From positions 37,095,564 to 37,159,563 of the forward strand of contig CM045734.1 of NCBI GenBank assembly GCA_024760905.1: a DNA stretch of 64,000 nt. The letters are read 5' to 3'. The notes under the pieces were generated by a model. It had not been told where the DNA came from, did not search any database, and saw only the letters and a list, made by a program, of their open reading frames with translations. The position numbers and the translations under genes were made by a program. Shown here in pieces: positions 11,214 to 22,009 of the stretch; the first letter of the stretch is position 1, and each line of letters opens with the position of its first letter. The DNA is from Plotosus lineatus (Eukaryota > Chordata > Actinopteri > Siluriformes > Plotosidae).

Positions 11214-11252
11214 TGTCTGTGTGTGTGTATGTGTGTGTGGGGGGGGGGGGGG
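11214..11252 (+). repeat. (TG)n with poly-G run
   Basis: A short TG tract ends in about 14 G. Confidence 0.9.
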
Positions 11253-11364
11253 TAAATCTACAAGTGTAGATTTAGTGTAAATCTACAGGAAATTAAAGTA
11301 ATTCTATGTCTCTTCCTCTGAAGTTATGGAAAATCAACTGCGTCCTGTCCGCGAAAATGTGTGT

Positions 11365-11367
<3 letters not shown>

Positions 11368-11402
<35 letters not shown>

Positions 11403-11447
11403 ATAGATAGATAGAAAGAGAGAGAGGGAGGGAGGGAGGGGGGAAGA
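11368..11447 (+). repeat. (GT)n, (GATA)n, GA/GGGA compound repeat
   Basis: About 18 GT units are followed by GATA and GAGG units. In host sense this is a CU-rich then CA tract about 65-145 nt downstream of the exon-13 donor. Confidence 0.95.
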
Positions 11448-11510
11448 GGGAAATTTCCTGTATAGGCAGTGCTGCTTAATTGCTTGGTAAAAAAACCAGT
11501 GCATGCCCAC

Positions 11511-11655
11511 CTCATTGAGCTGGAAGGTGTGATGGATCTGCCGCAGGTTCTGAATACCACCTGCTGCCTGGCACAGCGCCAACAGCACAGCACACATTTT
11601 CTGCTCAGCTGGTTCACTGGGTCCACCTCTATCTTGCACCAGGCCACACTCCACC
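11511..11655 (-). CDS. kiaa0825: kiaa0825 visible exon 13, phase 2 to 0
   Basis: The exon is 145 nt, after 'catatttgatag', ending AATGAG|gtgggc. It completes the split arginine codon of exon 12 and reads VECGLVQDRGGPSEPAEQ and later AGGIQNLRQIHHTFQLNE. The LRQIHHTFQLNE segment matches the KIAA0825 C-terminal region from memory. The acceptor has almost no pyrimidine tract of its own: a long (CA)n run ends 12 nt before the AG, so splicing may depend on it. Confidence 0.75.
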
Positions 11656-11667
11656 CTATCAAATATG

Positions 11668-11668
<1 letters not shown>

Positions 11669-11742
<74 letters not shown>

Positions 11743-11749
11743 GGGGGTT

Positions 11750-11781
<32 letters not shown>

Positions 11782-11782
11782 T
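11669..11782 (+). repeat. (TG)n then (GA)n microsatellite next to exon 13
   Basis: About 35 TG units, then 'ttttgggggttg', then about 16 GA units. In host sense this is CU-rich then (CA)n immediately upstream of the exon-13 acceptor. Confidence 0.97.
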
Positions 11783-12059
11783 GTATCCATGTAAACAGTC
11801 TCTGTTTATATAGCATGAGAAACATGAGCTGACAAATAGCTATCAGATGGGCATTGCGAGGACAATTTAGCAGTGTAACCAACACTGAAATTTTGGAATG
11901 TTGCCCATAACACTTTTCACATATTTTCTTCATTTTTGCATTCCTAAAATAACACAGGGGGCACAAAAATAAATGGTCAAAGCTATACTATTTGTACCAT
12001 AACCCTGAAGGTCTCCACATGTCTCACCTCACATCAAGCTAAAAAAAAAAAAAGGACAC

Positions 12060-12600
12060 CTTCCTCCTACACTTGCTGTCTCTGTTTTTCTCTTACTTCC
12101 CTTTTTCAAGCAGTCAGGCAGAGAGACAGTGAGTGCTGGCTGTCAGGTAACCGTTAGTGGCGCTGACATTGAGGAGAAGCTGCCGAGGCCCTGAGCAGGC
12201 CACGTGTCAGCACCTGGGCCCGCATCCTTCCCTGTCCATCAGTGTGCAGGTGAAGCAAATGATTGGATCCAGTCAGCGACTTGATTAATGAGAGGCCCGG
12301 CAGATCCGGGACAAGCTATCAATCACGTCATTAGAGCCAATGTGCCCTGAAAGAGGCAGGACACCCCTGCCGACGACCAAACCCACTGCATTCATCTTCA
12401 TCTGTGTATGCACGCCGTCAAGCGCTGCCAGGGTCACCATGATGGAGAGCAATCATCTTCTCCTCTACAAATTACTTTGCAAAGACAAGAGACTGCAGAG
12501 AGTTGTGTGTGCATGTCAGTGTGTGTTGACAAGTAAGGGGGGGGAGGTTTTTTAGGGAACGCGCCCTCTGCCGCTGCACTGTACGCTGATTGTTTACAAC
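12060..12600. promoter_or_regulatory. candidate conserved non-coding element
   Basis: A repeat-free, relatively GC-rich block inside the intron between exons 12 and 13 contains 'gattaatgagaggcccggc', 'gctatcaatcacgtcatta' and 'caccatgatggagagc'. It stands out from its AT-rich surroundings. It has no splice-bounded open frame in phase with the gene. Conservation is inferred from composition only. Confidence 0.35.
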
Positions 12601-12905
12601 ACAAACAGTGCTGGAAAGTGAAGGTTATTTTAATGAATAGTAATGGATCCCTTCACTGTCTGAGACAGGTGATACATAATCACTCTCGCTGGCTTTTTTC
12701 TACCATGCCCCTTTCTGCCCTCTCTTTTTTCTGCAGTCTTTCCTGTCATTTATGGAAAAACATTTCCTGGAATACTAGCAGTAATTTACCTTGCTTTTTG
12801 TCTTCTTTGTATTTATTTCTGATATGACATTAAGTCATTTTTAATGAGGATAATTATTTCATACGGAGCATTCCTAACTTAAGATCGAAGATTGTGGGCA
12901 TTTTG

Positions 12906-12908
<3 letters not shown>

Positions 12909-12940
<32 letters not shown>
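12909..12940 (+). repeat. poly-A tract
   Basis: An uninterrupted run of about 32 A. Confidence 0.95.
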
Positions 12941-12941
<1 letters not shown>

Positions 12942-13320
12942 ACCAACAAAATGAGCAGTGATGTCATTTTCCCAAAAACATCTCCAGAGTGAGGTCTGCA
13001 GGATCAGTGTTGACGTTGAATGCGGTATTAAATTCATCATCACATAGGATGCAATTTCCCTGAATGTAAACTGCTCATTGATTAAATGAGTGAACTTTGA
13101 GTAAAAGTCAAGATAAGTTGAAATTATGCAGCAACATATCGGCCCATAAATGAGAAACATTTTTTTCCCGGATTTTTATACTTTCAATTGCATTAAGTTA
13201 ATCTATTTTACTGCAAACAAATTGAAATCCCTAGAGCCACATTTCCAATCGCATAGCATTAACCTTTTACTGTAAATGATTAACAAATTGCTTGGCATCA
13301 GACTAGCACTCAGAGCTCAC

Positions 13321-13729
13321 CTCTCACTGCAGAGCTTGTGTGCTTTCTGCAGCTGTGTGGAGCTCCATTTAGGCTTTTTCTCCTCCAGACCCTGCAGGAT
13401 TTTATGAACAATGGGTTTGGGCTTTCCCTTTTCCAGGTTCAGGTTCACCTGCAGGCATTCAGACAGCAGTGCCAGACGCTCTTTGACCCCTCGCTCCAAG
13501 GGCTCACTAGACACCAGCTCCAGGGTCTCACCATTGTCCAGGCCTTGGCACAGGAAGATGAGCAGCGTCCGGATAAGCAGACCCTTGGGCCGAAGCTGTC
13601 TGGAGCTCTGGCATTGGCGTGTCTCAGCCATGTGAAAGAGGAAACGGACAGGCAGGGGGATGGAGGCCACACAGGATGGGAGGTGAGTGAAGACGAATGA
13701 GAGAGCCTGAATGGTCATGTTCATGGTGA
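13321..13729 (-). CDS. kiaa0825: kiaa0825 visible exon 12, phase 1 to 2
   Basis: At 409 nt this is the largest visible exon, between 'tttctttag' and GAGAG|gtgagc. It reads SFVFTHLPSCVASIPLPVRF, then a region with LLIRTLLIFLCQGLDNGETL, and ends near LQKAHKLCSE. The hydrophobic 'LPxxVAxxPLPVRFLF' segment is the feature I recognise from KIAA0825. No membrane anchor is implied by the length of the hydrophobic runs. An open frame on the opposite strand (13338-13700) is only a shadow. Confidence 0.8.
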
Positions 13730-13999
13730 CTAAAGAAAAGGCAAAGTGATATTTTTTTAATATCCTGAAAAATCTATTAAATCATTCTGAATACAGACAT
13801 CCAGGACAGCAAAATAAATAGTAATTCAATTGTGTTAAAATCTTCATCAAAGAATGAAACCTTTTGTAAATCAAAAGCAGCTCTGGGTCAGAATTGTGAC
13901 CTGTCTGGAATCTGTTGGAAACAACGCAAGAAACGATATACGAAATGAGAAAACAGTACCCAACAGCGCCCCATTTAGACACACTTTCATATGCATATA

Positions 14000-14524
14000 C
14001 AGGGATCCCTCACTTTACGCGGTTAATTGGGATCGAGATCCCCACGCGACCATCAAAATCCGCGAAGTAGGATCATCTCCCAACCCCCCCCCCCCCGACT
14101 GACGTATAAGTTCATGTATATGTGTATATAATATCAATGAATACACATTAAATGCTATAAATGCTTATAATAACAATTAAACATTAAAAAAATAACATAA
14201 GATGTAAATAAAATATAAATACACACACATACAGATGGTATTGCATGAGAAGAAGACGACACACATACGTACGCATGCGTGCATTGTGCACACAGATGCA
14301 ACAGTGTAAGTAGTTTTAATGGGAGATTTTTAGGTTGTTTTTTGTTGGTTTAGGGGTTTTTTTTTTTTGGTTGCATAATTGGCCTTGTTTTTGTGGCATT
14401 TTCCTTAACTTTTCCCCTATTCTTCCTTAATTTCTTTATTTTTTAATTCGATTAATATTTATTAAAAAAAACACGATGCACTGAAGCCACATGAATTGAA
14501 GCACAAAGTAGCGAGGGATCCCTG
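14000..14524 (+). mobile_element. MITE-D copy, full length, TA target duplication
   Basis: Begins CAGGGATCCCTCACTTTACG and ends GCGAGGGATCCCTG, with TA on both sides (13998-13999 and 14525-14526). It is 525 bp with no transposase coding. TA target sites and CAGGGATCCCT ends suggest mobilisation by a pogo/Tigger-like transposase; that is inference. Confidence 0.88.
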
Positions 14525-14529
14525 TATAC

Positions 14530-15165
14530 ACAAAAAACTATGAGCATATTTTCAGGCTGTGGGAGGAAACCGGACCACTTGAAGGAGATCCACATCTGCA
14601 TGTGATAACATGCACACAAACAACCTGTGAACTGAATTGAGGAAACCTGTCTGGTTAACAATAGTTACGACACAGAAATGGCTTGATCTGACTGTTTCAT
14701 CATACATGTGCAGGAGCACTGACCTCTACTGCCACCATCATGCTTTGAAAATGTGAACATCAACCATAAAACCTTATTTAAGTTTATTTAAAAAGGCTTG
14801 CACTGACATGTGCACAGGTGTATGAAGCACATCTTATATTTTTTATATATAATCATAAAAGTAAAAAAGGGGCATCCACATCATCATCAGCTTATACTTG
14901 TTACATAATACAGGAAAAAGTATTCTATTTTGAGATGCATAATTTTTAAGATGGATTTAACATGTATTTGACATGTTACAGACACTACGGCATTTGCACA
15001 GAAAAACGGTCATTAGTAATTTTTGGATAATTACTCAAAATTTATTACAGCTTATGTATCTGTATTATATTACTACAGTTTCAGAATCAACACTGGTGAA
15101 ATATCAATATAAAATATTGCATTTGCAATTTTTTTTTTTTTTTTTCAAGTGAGAGAGTATAACAA
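14530..15165. other. unannotated intronic sequence
   Basis: Holds a degraded SINE-B-like piece at about 14550-14650 on the minus strand ('gtgggaggaaaccggacc', 'catgcacacaaac'). The rest is AT-rich without recognised content and ends in a poly-T run at 15130-15145. Confidence 0.4.
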
Positions 15166-15168
15166 TGA

Positions 15169-15490
15169 GGGCAGTGGTGGCCTGGTGGTAAAGGGCGCTG
15201 GATCGCTGACCCTAAGGTCTCCACAAGGTTGTCACTGTCCCCCCAGTGCAGCTAACTGGGTTATCAAAGGCCAGCCATGTCTCTCACTGTCTATGGTGAG
15301 AGGTTCATGTAAAAGAACCATTGCTGACTTTCATAAAGAGGAGCTGCAAAGCCGTCAGCGTGCTTCTGTCCCTTGCCAAGGGTTGTGTCAGGACGGGCAT
15401 CCAACGTAAAAACCTATGCCAAATCAAACATGCAATGATTCGCTGTGGTGACCCCTGAGAAAAAGGGAACAGCCGAGAGGAAAAGAAGAA
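15169..15490 (+). mobile_element. SINE-A copy
   Basis: Full-length family member with the head 'gcagtggtggcctggtggta'. The B-box region is deleted: the sequence jumps from 'ctaaggt' to 'ctccacaagg'. The tail is 'gctgtggtgacccctgag'. Flanked by near-perfect duplications 'agtataacaatga' and 'agtacaacaatga'. Loss of the B box makes it transcriptionally dead. Confidence 0.88.
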
Positions 15491-15744
15491 TACAGTACAA
15501 CAATGAAAAACTGTCATTTTAGTGGAACATATAAAACTATATCAGCAAAACAACTGATGTTAGCAACTTGAAATTTGGGGAGAATCAAGGCTGTCATCCT
15601 ATACATAAGAACAACTTCAGAATTTATTTGTCTGGCAAACTAATTCTCTGTATAGTATTTCGATTTTTGTTTTTAGAAATTTAAATCAGTGTAATTACTG
15701 TGTTTTGACCCAGTATTAAAAAAAATAATGTGCAGTACAGTGCA

Positions 15745-16080
15745 GACAGTGGTGGCCTGGTGGTGAAGGGCACTGGACTGCTGATCCAAGGGTTGGGGGT
15801 TTGAGTCCCACTCTCCACAGGGTTGTCACTGTCCCCCCAGTGCAGCTAACTGGATTATCAAAGGGTGGCCATGGCTCTCACTGTCTATGGTGTGAAGTTC
15901 ATGTAAAAGAACCATTGCTGACTTTCGTAACGAGTAGCTGCAAAGCCATCAGCGTATTTCTGTGCCTTGCTAAGGGTTGTGTCAGGAAGGGCATCCGACG
16001 TAAAAACCTATACCAAATCAAACGTGCAAATCAGATGATTCACTGTGGCGACCCCTGAAAAAGGGGAAAGTAGGTAAGTA
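15745..16080 (+). mobile_element. SINE-A copy with perfect 18-bp target-site duplication
   Basis: Complete copy: head 'gacagtggtggcctggtgg', B box 'ggtttgagtcc' (one change), body and the 'cactgtggcgacccctgaa' tail ending in a short GTAA repeat. The sequence 'aatgtgcagtacagtgca' occurs intact at 15727-15744 and 16081-16098. Confidence 0.93.
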
Positions 16081-16140
16081 AATGTGCAGTACAGTGCAAA
16101 AGAAAACACTTGAAATTTTTTACTGTTCTAAAAACTAACC

Positions 16141-16412
16141 AGGGCAGTGGTGGCCCGGATTACTGATCTCGGAGTCGGGAGTTCAAGTCACACTATCAAC
16201 GGGTTGTCACTGCAGTCCCGCCAGTGTAGCTAACTGGGTTATCAAAGGCGAGCCATGTCCCTCACTGCCTATGGTGAGAAGCATTTAAAAGAGCCATTGC
16301 TGACTTTCGTCAAGATTAGGCTGCTATGCTGTCAGCATGTTTCTGCCCTGCGATTGCCTCGTGCAGGCCTCCCTGCAACCCTGAATAGGATTAAGCGGTT
16401 GAAAAAAATGAA
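16141..16412 (+). mobile_element. mosaic SINE copy (SINE-A body with a different tail)
   Basis: The SINE-A head and body run to 'gtcagcatgtttctgccc'. The sequence then switches to 'tgcgattgcc' and a shortened 'ccctgaataggattaagcgg' tail with '(aatg)n'. The same switch point occurs in the copies at 24680 and 33156. Confidence 0.75.
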
Positions 16413-16604
16413 TGGATGAAAAACTAAACAAAATGATGGCAATATGAGAATACTGATGGATTTCTTTTTGTTAAAACCTGAATAACGATATAAAACAAAA
16501 TGAACTTGATTGCTAGTTTAACCTCAACAAAGTGTTTAAAACAAGATGTTTACTGTTTTGAGATGGGAATCAAAGCCTTCTGGTTCATGTCAGTCTGTAC
16601 TCAC

Positions 16605-16823
16605 TCTTGGTGCTGTCTTCTGTCTTGGCCTCTGGAGGTGTGTAGTTCCACTCTTTAGGGATCTTGGCCTGTATGCTTTCAGGAAGGTTTTGTTTGAGCA
16701 GTGAGCTGGGATTTCCCTCACATGCTTGCATCATGCTCACCAAGTGTCCTAACAGGTTGCTGATAGGTTTATTGATTACGTCCCTGACACACTTAAACAG
16801 CACAGGCTCCAGAATCGCTGAAT
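16605..16823 (-). CDS. kiaa0825: kiaa0825 visible exon 11, phase 1 to 1
   Basis: The exon is 219 nt, after 'ttttgacag', ending CAAGA|gtgagt (strong donor). It reads DSAILEPVLFKCVRDVINK, then ends with IPKEWNYTPPEAKTEDSTK. The PKEWNYTP segment is one of the most distinctive strings of KIAA0825 in my memory. Confidence 0.82.
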
Positions 16824-17012
16824 CTGTCAAAACACAACTTCAGTTAGTGACACTGTAAAATCTCATCAATTCACTGAAAGTAATTTGGTTCGTCTGAGCT
16901 GACTCGAGTTAAAGGTGCCCATTCCTTCATGAACAGACTAGGTTTAATCATTTTGGATGAAAAAAAAAAGCATTCCAGGTGAAAGCCCCCCAGCTCGCAG
17001 ACTTAGAGACTG

Positions 17013-17509
17013 ACCGTGTTTCCCTGAAAATAAGACCTAACCACAAAATAAGACCTAGCGTGATTTTATGATATGATTTTAATATAGGCCCTCCCCTTAA
17101 AATAAGCCCTAGTTGAGAGCGGCGGCAATTCATTGGCCCGCGACTCGCTCAATCTAGGGCTCTAGGTGAAAGCCCTGACTCATCTATTAGGCAGCTTTAC
17201 CTAAGGTACGCTGTCAAAGCATCAAGCCCTTCGCGTTGAGGCTCAGTCGATGACGTCAGCAACTGCTTAAAAACAAGGACATACACTTACGTCCATAAAA
17301 ATCACTAAAATCGCTCGATTCGGTTCTGGTTAAAATATTAAAAAAATAAAGAAATATAACGAAATAAGAATATATAAAGACAAAGATATATGATAAGACA
17401 TGTAAGAGAAAAAAATGTAAAATACATCATCACCTAAAAATAAGCCCTAGTATCATATTTCGGTATGAAAATTAATATAAGCCCAGTTTTATTTTCGGGG
17501 AAACACGGT
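17013..17509 (+). mobile_element. non-autonomous DNA transposon with ACCGTGTTTCCC ends
   Basis: The ends are inverted repeats: 'accgtgtttccctgaaaata' at the left and the reverse of 'accgtgtttccccgaaaata' at the right. Repeats of 'aaataagacctag' and 'aaataagccctag' follow inside each end. About 497 bp, no coding. I do not assign the superfamily. Confidence 0.75.
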
Positions 17510-17821
17510 AGTAATGCTCATTCACCTGTTTTTGTTCTGGTTCCTTGTCTGTGTACAATAGCAATAACAATGACCCAGTGAGCAATCTTGTGCAGGCACG
17601 ATAACTCGGCAGTGCAATAGACAATTCTTGGAAAATGGAAAAGTCAGAAATAACGTGCTGAAAAAACAAGAAGGTGTGTGATTTAAAAAGCAATAAAATA
17701 TACCGATGTTAACTAATGTCACTGTTTATTAAAACCAATATTTAAATGACACTCATGTACAGGAGTATGAAAACGGTTTCAGAAAGGCAATGTGACGAAT
17801 TCCTTTGTATTTCTCAGAGAT

Positions 17822-17946
17822 CATTCATTCATTTTCTGAACCGCTTAATCCTAATTTGGGTCGGGGGAGGCTGGAACCCATCTCAGCCACCTCGATGCGA
17901 GGGCAGAGTACACTCTGGATAGCTTGTAGGCCATCGCAGGGTCACA
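17822..17946 (-). repeat. non-LTR tail fragment (same tail as the mosaic SINEs)
   Basis: Reading 'tcattttctgaaccgcttaa', 'tctcagccacctcgatgcg' and 'agagtacactctggatagc', this is the reverse of the tail that ends in 'ggattaagcggttcagaaaa'. Confidence 0.6.
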
Positions 17947-18208
17947 GAAATAATTATTTATTTTATGTTTGTTTATTATAATACGTTCAATTCACTTCAG
18001 TTAATGTTTTTCAATTGATCTGATTATAATAAGTAAATGGGCACCTTTAAATTACACGGTTAATGATACATTTCTCTAAAAGAAATTAAATTACTGAGAT
18101 GTATTTGAATTAGTCCCAAACCTTTTAGTCAAAAATTGACTTTTGACAAAAATTAGGTTTTCCTGCCAAAAATATATATTTTGAAATATCACTGTTATTG
18201 TGTTTTAG

Positions 18209-18584
18209 CAGGGCAGTGGTGTCCTGGTGGTAAAAGGTGCTGGATTGCTGATCATAGGGTTCGGGGTACAAGTCCCACTCTCCACAAGGTTGTCACTGCC
18301 CCCCGAGTGCAGTTAACTGGGTTATCAAAGGCCGGCCATGTCTCTCACTGTCTATGGTGAGAGGTTCAAGTAAAAGAACCATTGCTGACTTTCGTCAAGA
18401 GTAGCTGCAAAGCCATCAGCATGTTTCTGCCCCTTGCTAAAGGGTTGTGTCAGGAAGGGCGTCCGATGTAAAAACCTATGTCAACTCGAATATGCGAATC
18501 ATTAATATGACTTCCATGAAGATGGAGGCAGATGATTTGCTGTGGCAACCCCTGAAAGGGACCGGCTGAAAGGAAAACAAGAAG
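18209..18584 (+). mobile_element. SINE-A copy with 14-bp target duplication and a 30-bp insert
   Basis: Full-length copy, flanked by 'attgtgttttagca' (18198) and 'attgtgttttaaca' (18585). A roughly 30-base insert ('atatgacttccatgaagatg' and neighbours) lies near 18503 before the 'gctgtggcaacccctgaaa' tail. Confidence 0.9.
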
Positions 18585-18734
18585 ATTGTGTTTTAACAGC
18601 GACATAGATCTGTATTCATCTCAAGTACTTTGAAAACCTGCCCTGGAGTCTGCTTGGATCACACCAAGTAAGAAGACAAAATAGCAAATACAGCCACTTT
18701 GCCTGAAGAGTTAGGGGGAACTCTCGTGATTTTT

Positions 18735-19085
18735 GACTGAATTGTTTGGATTCATTCATGCACTCATTTGGCAAAATTTGTCCAACAAGGATCACAGGGA
18801 AGTTGGAGTGTATCTCATCTGAATCTCAGTGAAGAAAGGGCACTCCATAAACAACTCGCCGAACCATTGCAAGGCCAACACACACACACAAGCATTCACA
18901 CTTCCATTCACACCTTGGGCCAGCCAATTAGCCTAACGTGCATGTCTTTGGACTACAGGAGGAAACCTATGCAAGCAAAATGCGAACATGCAAACTCCAC
19001 ACAGAAATACATAGGACTCAAACCCAGAACATTCTAGCTAGGAGGGTGAGACGTTAACCACTAACCACTACATTACTGTGTCATC
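18735..19085 (-). mobile_element. SINE-B copy
   Basis: On the minus strand: 'agtggttaacgtctcaccc' (A-box-like head), 'tgggtttgagtcc' (B-box-like), then the 'gtggagtttgcatgttcgc' block, 'gcatgtctttg' reversed, and the tail. A short (CA)n tract lies at 18878-18892, where other copies have expanded CA tracts. Confidence 0.8.
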
Positions 19086-19099
19086 TAGACAGGTAAGTG

Positions 19100-19590
19100 T
19101 TATTGGACAGAACCAGATTCATTTTCTCGTCAAGTCGCAGCTTTCAAGACTTCTTCAGTCTTCCTACTTGCCACAGTCACCATCAAAACAGAAAATAGAG
19201 CTTTACACACTATACAGACAAAAGTGAAGAAAGATGTTTAAATTCGTAAAAGAGTGATGGGGGGAAAAAACAGATGTGGATGATGCTGATAATTAAAGTA
19301 AGAACTTGTTTCCCATTAAAACCTTTGGGAGTTAACAGATTTAAAAATGCTGGGACTTTGCATCGATATAAAACATCATGAAAAATAGTCGAAAATTAAA
19401 TAAGAATTTCACAATGATGATGTCAGCAGCAGCAGAGATACATCCATCAAAACGTGTAATATTCAGCTGCTTCTGGTCAGCCATTTCCTTTTGATAAGGA
19501 AAGGAGGGGTCTCAAAATGCACTAAGATGTCAAGCTAAATTAAGAAATAATAAAAATAAATAAATAAATAATAACGCAATATCCTCGCTG
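19100..19590. other. unannotated intronic sequence
   Basis: No recognised repeat or exon. A short (AAAT)n run lies at 19550-19572. Confidence 0.4.
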
Positions 19591-20200
19591 GCATTTCTGA
19601 CAAGTCCAATTATGTCACTTACCAAATGGCAAGTAGACAAATCCTAGCACTAAGCAAAGCTCATCATAAATGCCTTTGTTCTAGCGGTGGATTTCATTGG
19701 TTCTCTTGAAGTGGGCCCAATCAGCAATTAAGCCAATTACGCCTCCAGGAACATTCACTTACACACAAAAAGCAAGGCACACTCACAACACAGCCTCCTT
19801 CTCCCTCTCCTATCATACCCCCCTCTCATTTGTCTAATTTATGCAACAATAATTACCCCTTGCATGTAATAAAAACACAAAAAAACGAGTGCTCTGGCTC
19901 GGCAGGAGTCCGGATTAAACCCCCAAATCAAAGGCAGTTCCAAAAGCAAAGTGTCAGGCAGTAATTGCAGTCTCTGTGTCAGTATGCTAAATCAACGTGC
20001 TAACCATTAGCACAACAGGGAATATACATGTAGCAGCTTTTGTGGAAATGGGGACAAAGACACAAGGTTAAAATGGAAATGGCAATAAATAAGCAATCAT
20101 AGGGAGAGTTGAAGGTTTAATTATGGCTTTGATTTATGAGGAGCCTCTCCTGTCCATGCATGTTACCAACTAGCCGGCTGGTCAGATTTAATACTCGGGT
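19590..20200. promoter_or_regulatory. candidate conserved non-coding element
   Basis: Repeat-free stretch just downstream (in transcript sense) of exon 10. It has many homeobox-like and A/T core sites: 'agcaattaagccaattacg', 'tctaatttatgcaac', 'aataattacccc', 'ggcagtaattgcag'. No open frame in phase. A candidate only; it needs alignment with other fish. Confidence 0.35.
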
Positions 20201-20311
20201 ATTTAGGGATACAGCACATTGGATGAGGTGAGAATAAAGCTTAGTGCAGGGATTCAAAGTATAGCTCACTTCATTGTGCAGAGGAAAGGAGTTGTTGCTT
20301 TTTTTATATAC

Positions 20312-20491
20312 CTTCTAAACTGCAAAAGTGGTCCCATAGGTGTCTTCTGTCCAGGTAGCCCTCAAGCACTAGTGCTAGAGCCCTGGGGATGTTGTTTAGG
20401 GAGGACAGGATTGCAAAAATAGCTTTCACAAACTCAGCAGCAGCATCCTGAGCCTCAGGGGATACTTCAACCTTACTGTCCGAACACAGAT
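20312..20491 (-). CDS. kiaa0825: kiaa0825 visible exon 10, phase 1 to 1
   Basis: The exon is 180 nt, between 'tctgttttcag' and TTAGAAG|gtatat. It reads LCSDSKVEVSPEAQDAAAEF, then VKAIFAILSSLNNIPRAL, and ends YLDRRHLWDHFCSLEG. The LWDHFCSL segment matches the family. The neighbouring exons are 3.5 kb and 11.8 kb away. Confidence 0.8.
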
Positions 20492-20499
20492 CTGAAAAC

Positions 20500-21140
20500 A
20501 GAGAAAGCAAGTAACCAGTTAACAGCATATCCTGCTGTTTCCTCTTGGGGTTTGGTACTTGTGTGGGATGCTATATTGTGATAGAAGCGTATGGAAAAGT
20601 AAACATACTGAAAGATTCTGCTTTATTAACATAGCTTGAAGATGATTCAATTATATAGGACTGAACTACATAGTAATTTGCTGAAGAACCGCTGAACGAA
20701 AATACTTTTAGATTACCCTGTGGACTTTCAGAGAGCACAGTGAAAGAAAACCCATCCTGCTCTTCATTATCGTACTGTACATGAGAATTTAATATATTGC
20801 TGGTACACACTGCAAGGCCATGTAACATCTAAAGCTCAAAACATATGCAATGCAACAAAGGGCACGGTAAAAAATGTATGTAGCAGTCTGATTTAAACTT
20901 TGTTTGACCAAGGACAGCACAGAAAATATCTGACAGAAAGTCCTTGTACAAAGTCCTGTCAATGCTGTAGGCCAAAAGACAGCAGCAGCAAGATCTAGTC
21001 ATATGCCATGCTTTAGCCAGTACCATTTAACCTGGCAAAAATTATGACAGATATTTGAAAAGATGTGCGAGTAAAACACAGCACACTCTCAAAATATTTC
21101 AGAGGCACTGTTCGGACCTTTTTATGAATCTGAGCAAGTT
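20500..21140. other. unannotated intronic sequence
   Basis: No exon or repeat recognised; the open frames here have no splice-bounded support. Confidence 0.4.
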
Positions 21141-21149
21141 TTGAAATCC

Positions 21150-21242
21150 ATTCACTCATTCATTTATAATGGTTTACCAGACTACTAATTCCATAACAGC
21201 CTGCCATTCATTACAGGGCTCACTCACTCACTCACTCACTCA

Positions 21243-21296
<54 letters not shown>

Positions 21297-21332
21297 CACT
21301 CACACTCACTCACACTCTCACTCACTCACTCA

Positions 21333-21375
<43 letters not shown>

Positions 21376-21384
21376 TCACACACA

Positions 21385-21447
<63 letters not shown>

Positions 21448-21526
21448 TCACTCACACTCACACACACACACACTCACACTCACTCACAATCACTCACACT
21501 CTCACTCACTCACGCACTCACTCACT

Positions 21527-21571
<45 letters not shown>

Positions 21572-21616
21572 TCACTCACACTCTCACACACACTCACACA
21601 CTCACACACTCACACA

Positions 21617-21654
<38 letters not shown>

Positions 21655-21795
21655 CACACACAGTCACATCCAGGGGCAATTCAGAACAGCCGATTAGCCT
21701 AATGTGCATGCTTCTGGACTGTGAGATGAAAACAGGGTACCCCGAGGAACTCCGAGCAAGCAAGGAGAACATGCAAACATCACACAGCACAGTTC
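21150..21795 (-). mobile_element. SINE-B copy expanded by a long internal microsatellite
   Basis: The SINE flanks are visible: 'ccattcactcattcattta' at the tail side, 'gattagcctaatgtgcatgc' and 'gagaacatgcaaacatcaca' at the head side. Between them, at the position of the family's short CA tract, lies the repeat at 21216-21655. Confidence 0.75.
21216..21655 (+). repeat. compound (CACT)n/(CA)n satellite, about 440 bp
   Basis: Alternating runs of CACT and CA units with a few interruptions (CAAT, CACG, CAGT). The open frame through it (HTHTHT) is not a gene. Confidence 0.97.
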
Positions 21796-21937
21796 ACTTA
21801 CTTTCCAGTGTTGCATAAACTGAACTAGTGGGCTGGAATGGTGTTAGCTATACCGCTTTTAGCCAACTTCTAATTGTAACAAGCAGATCTCATCTGACCT
21901 GTCTCTGGTTAAAAAAAAAGTTATATAGACACACAAA

Positions 21938-21942
<5 letters not shown>

Positions 21943-22003
<61 letters not shown>
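21943..22003 (+). repeat. (CA)n microsatellite
   Basis: About 30 CA units directly before the LINE 3' end described next. Confidence 0.97.

Positions 22004-22005
<2 letters not shown>

Positions 22006-22009
<4 letters not shown>

Noticed and set aside
13338..13700. 120-codon plus-strand frame
   Set aside because: Shadow of kiaa0825 exon 12 on the minus strand, which has splice sites and family resemblance.
21169..21702. 177-codon open frame of His/Thr/Ser/Leu repeats
   Set aside because: Translation of the (CA)n/(CACT)n satellite; no start context or splice support.
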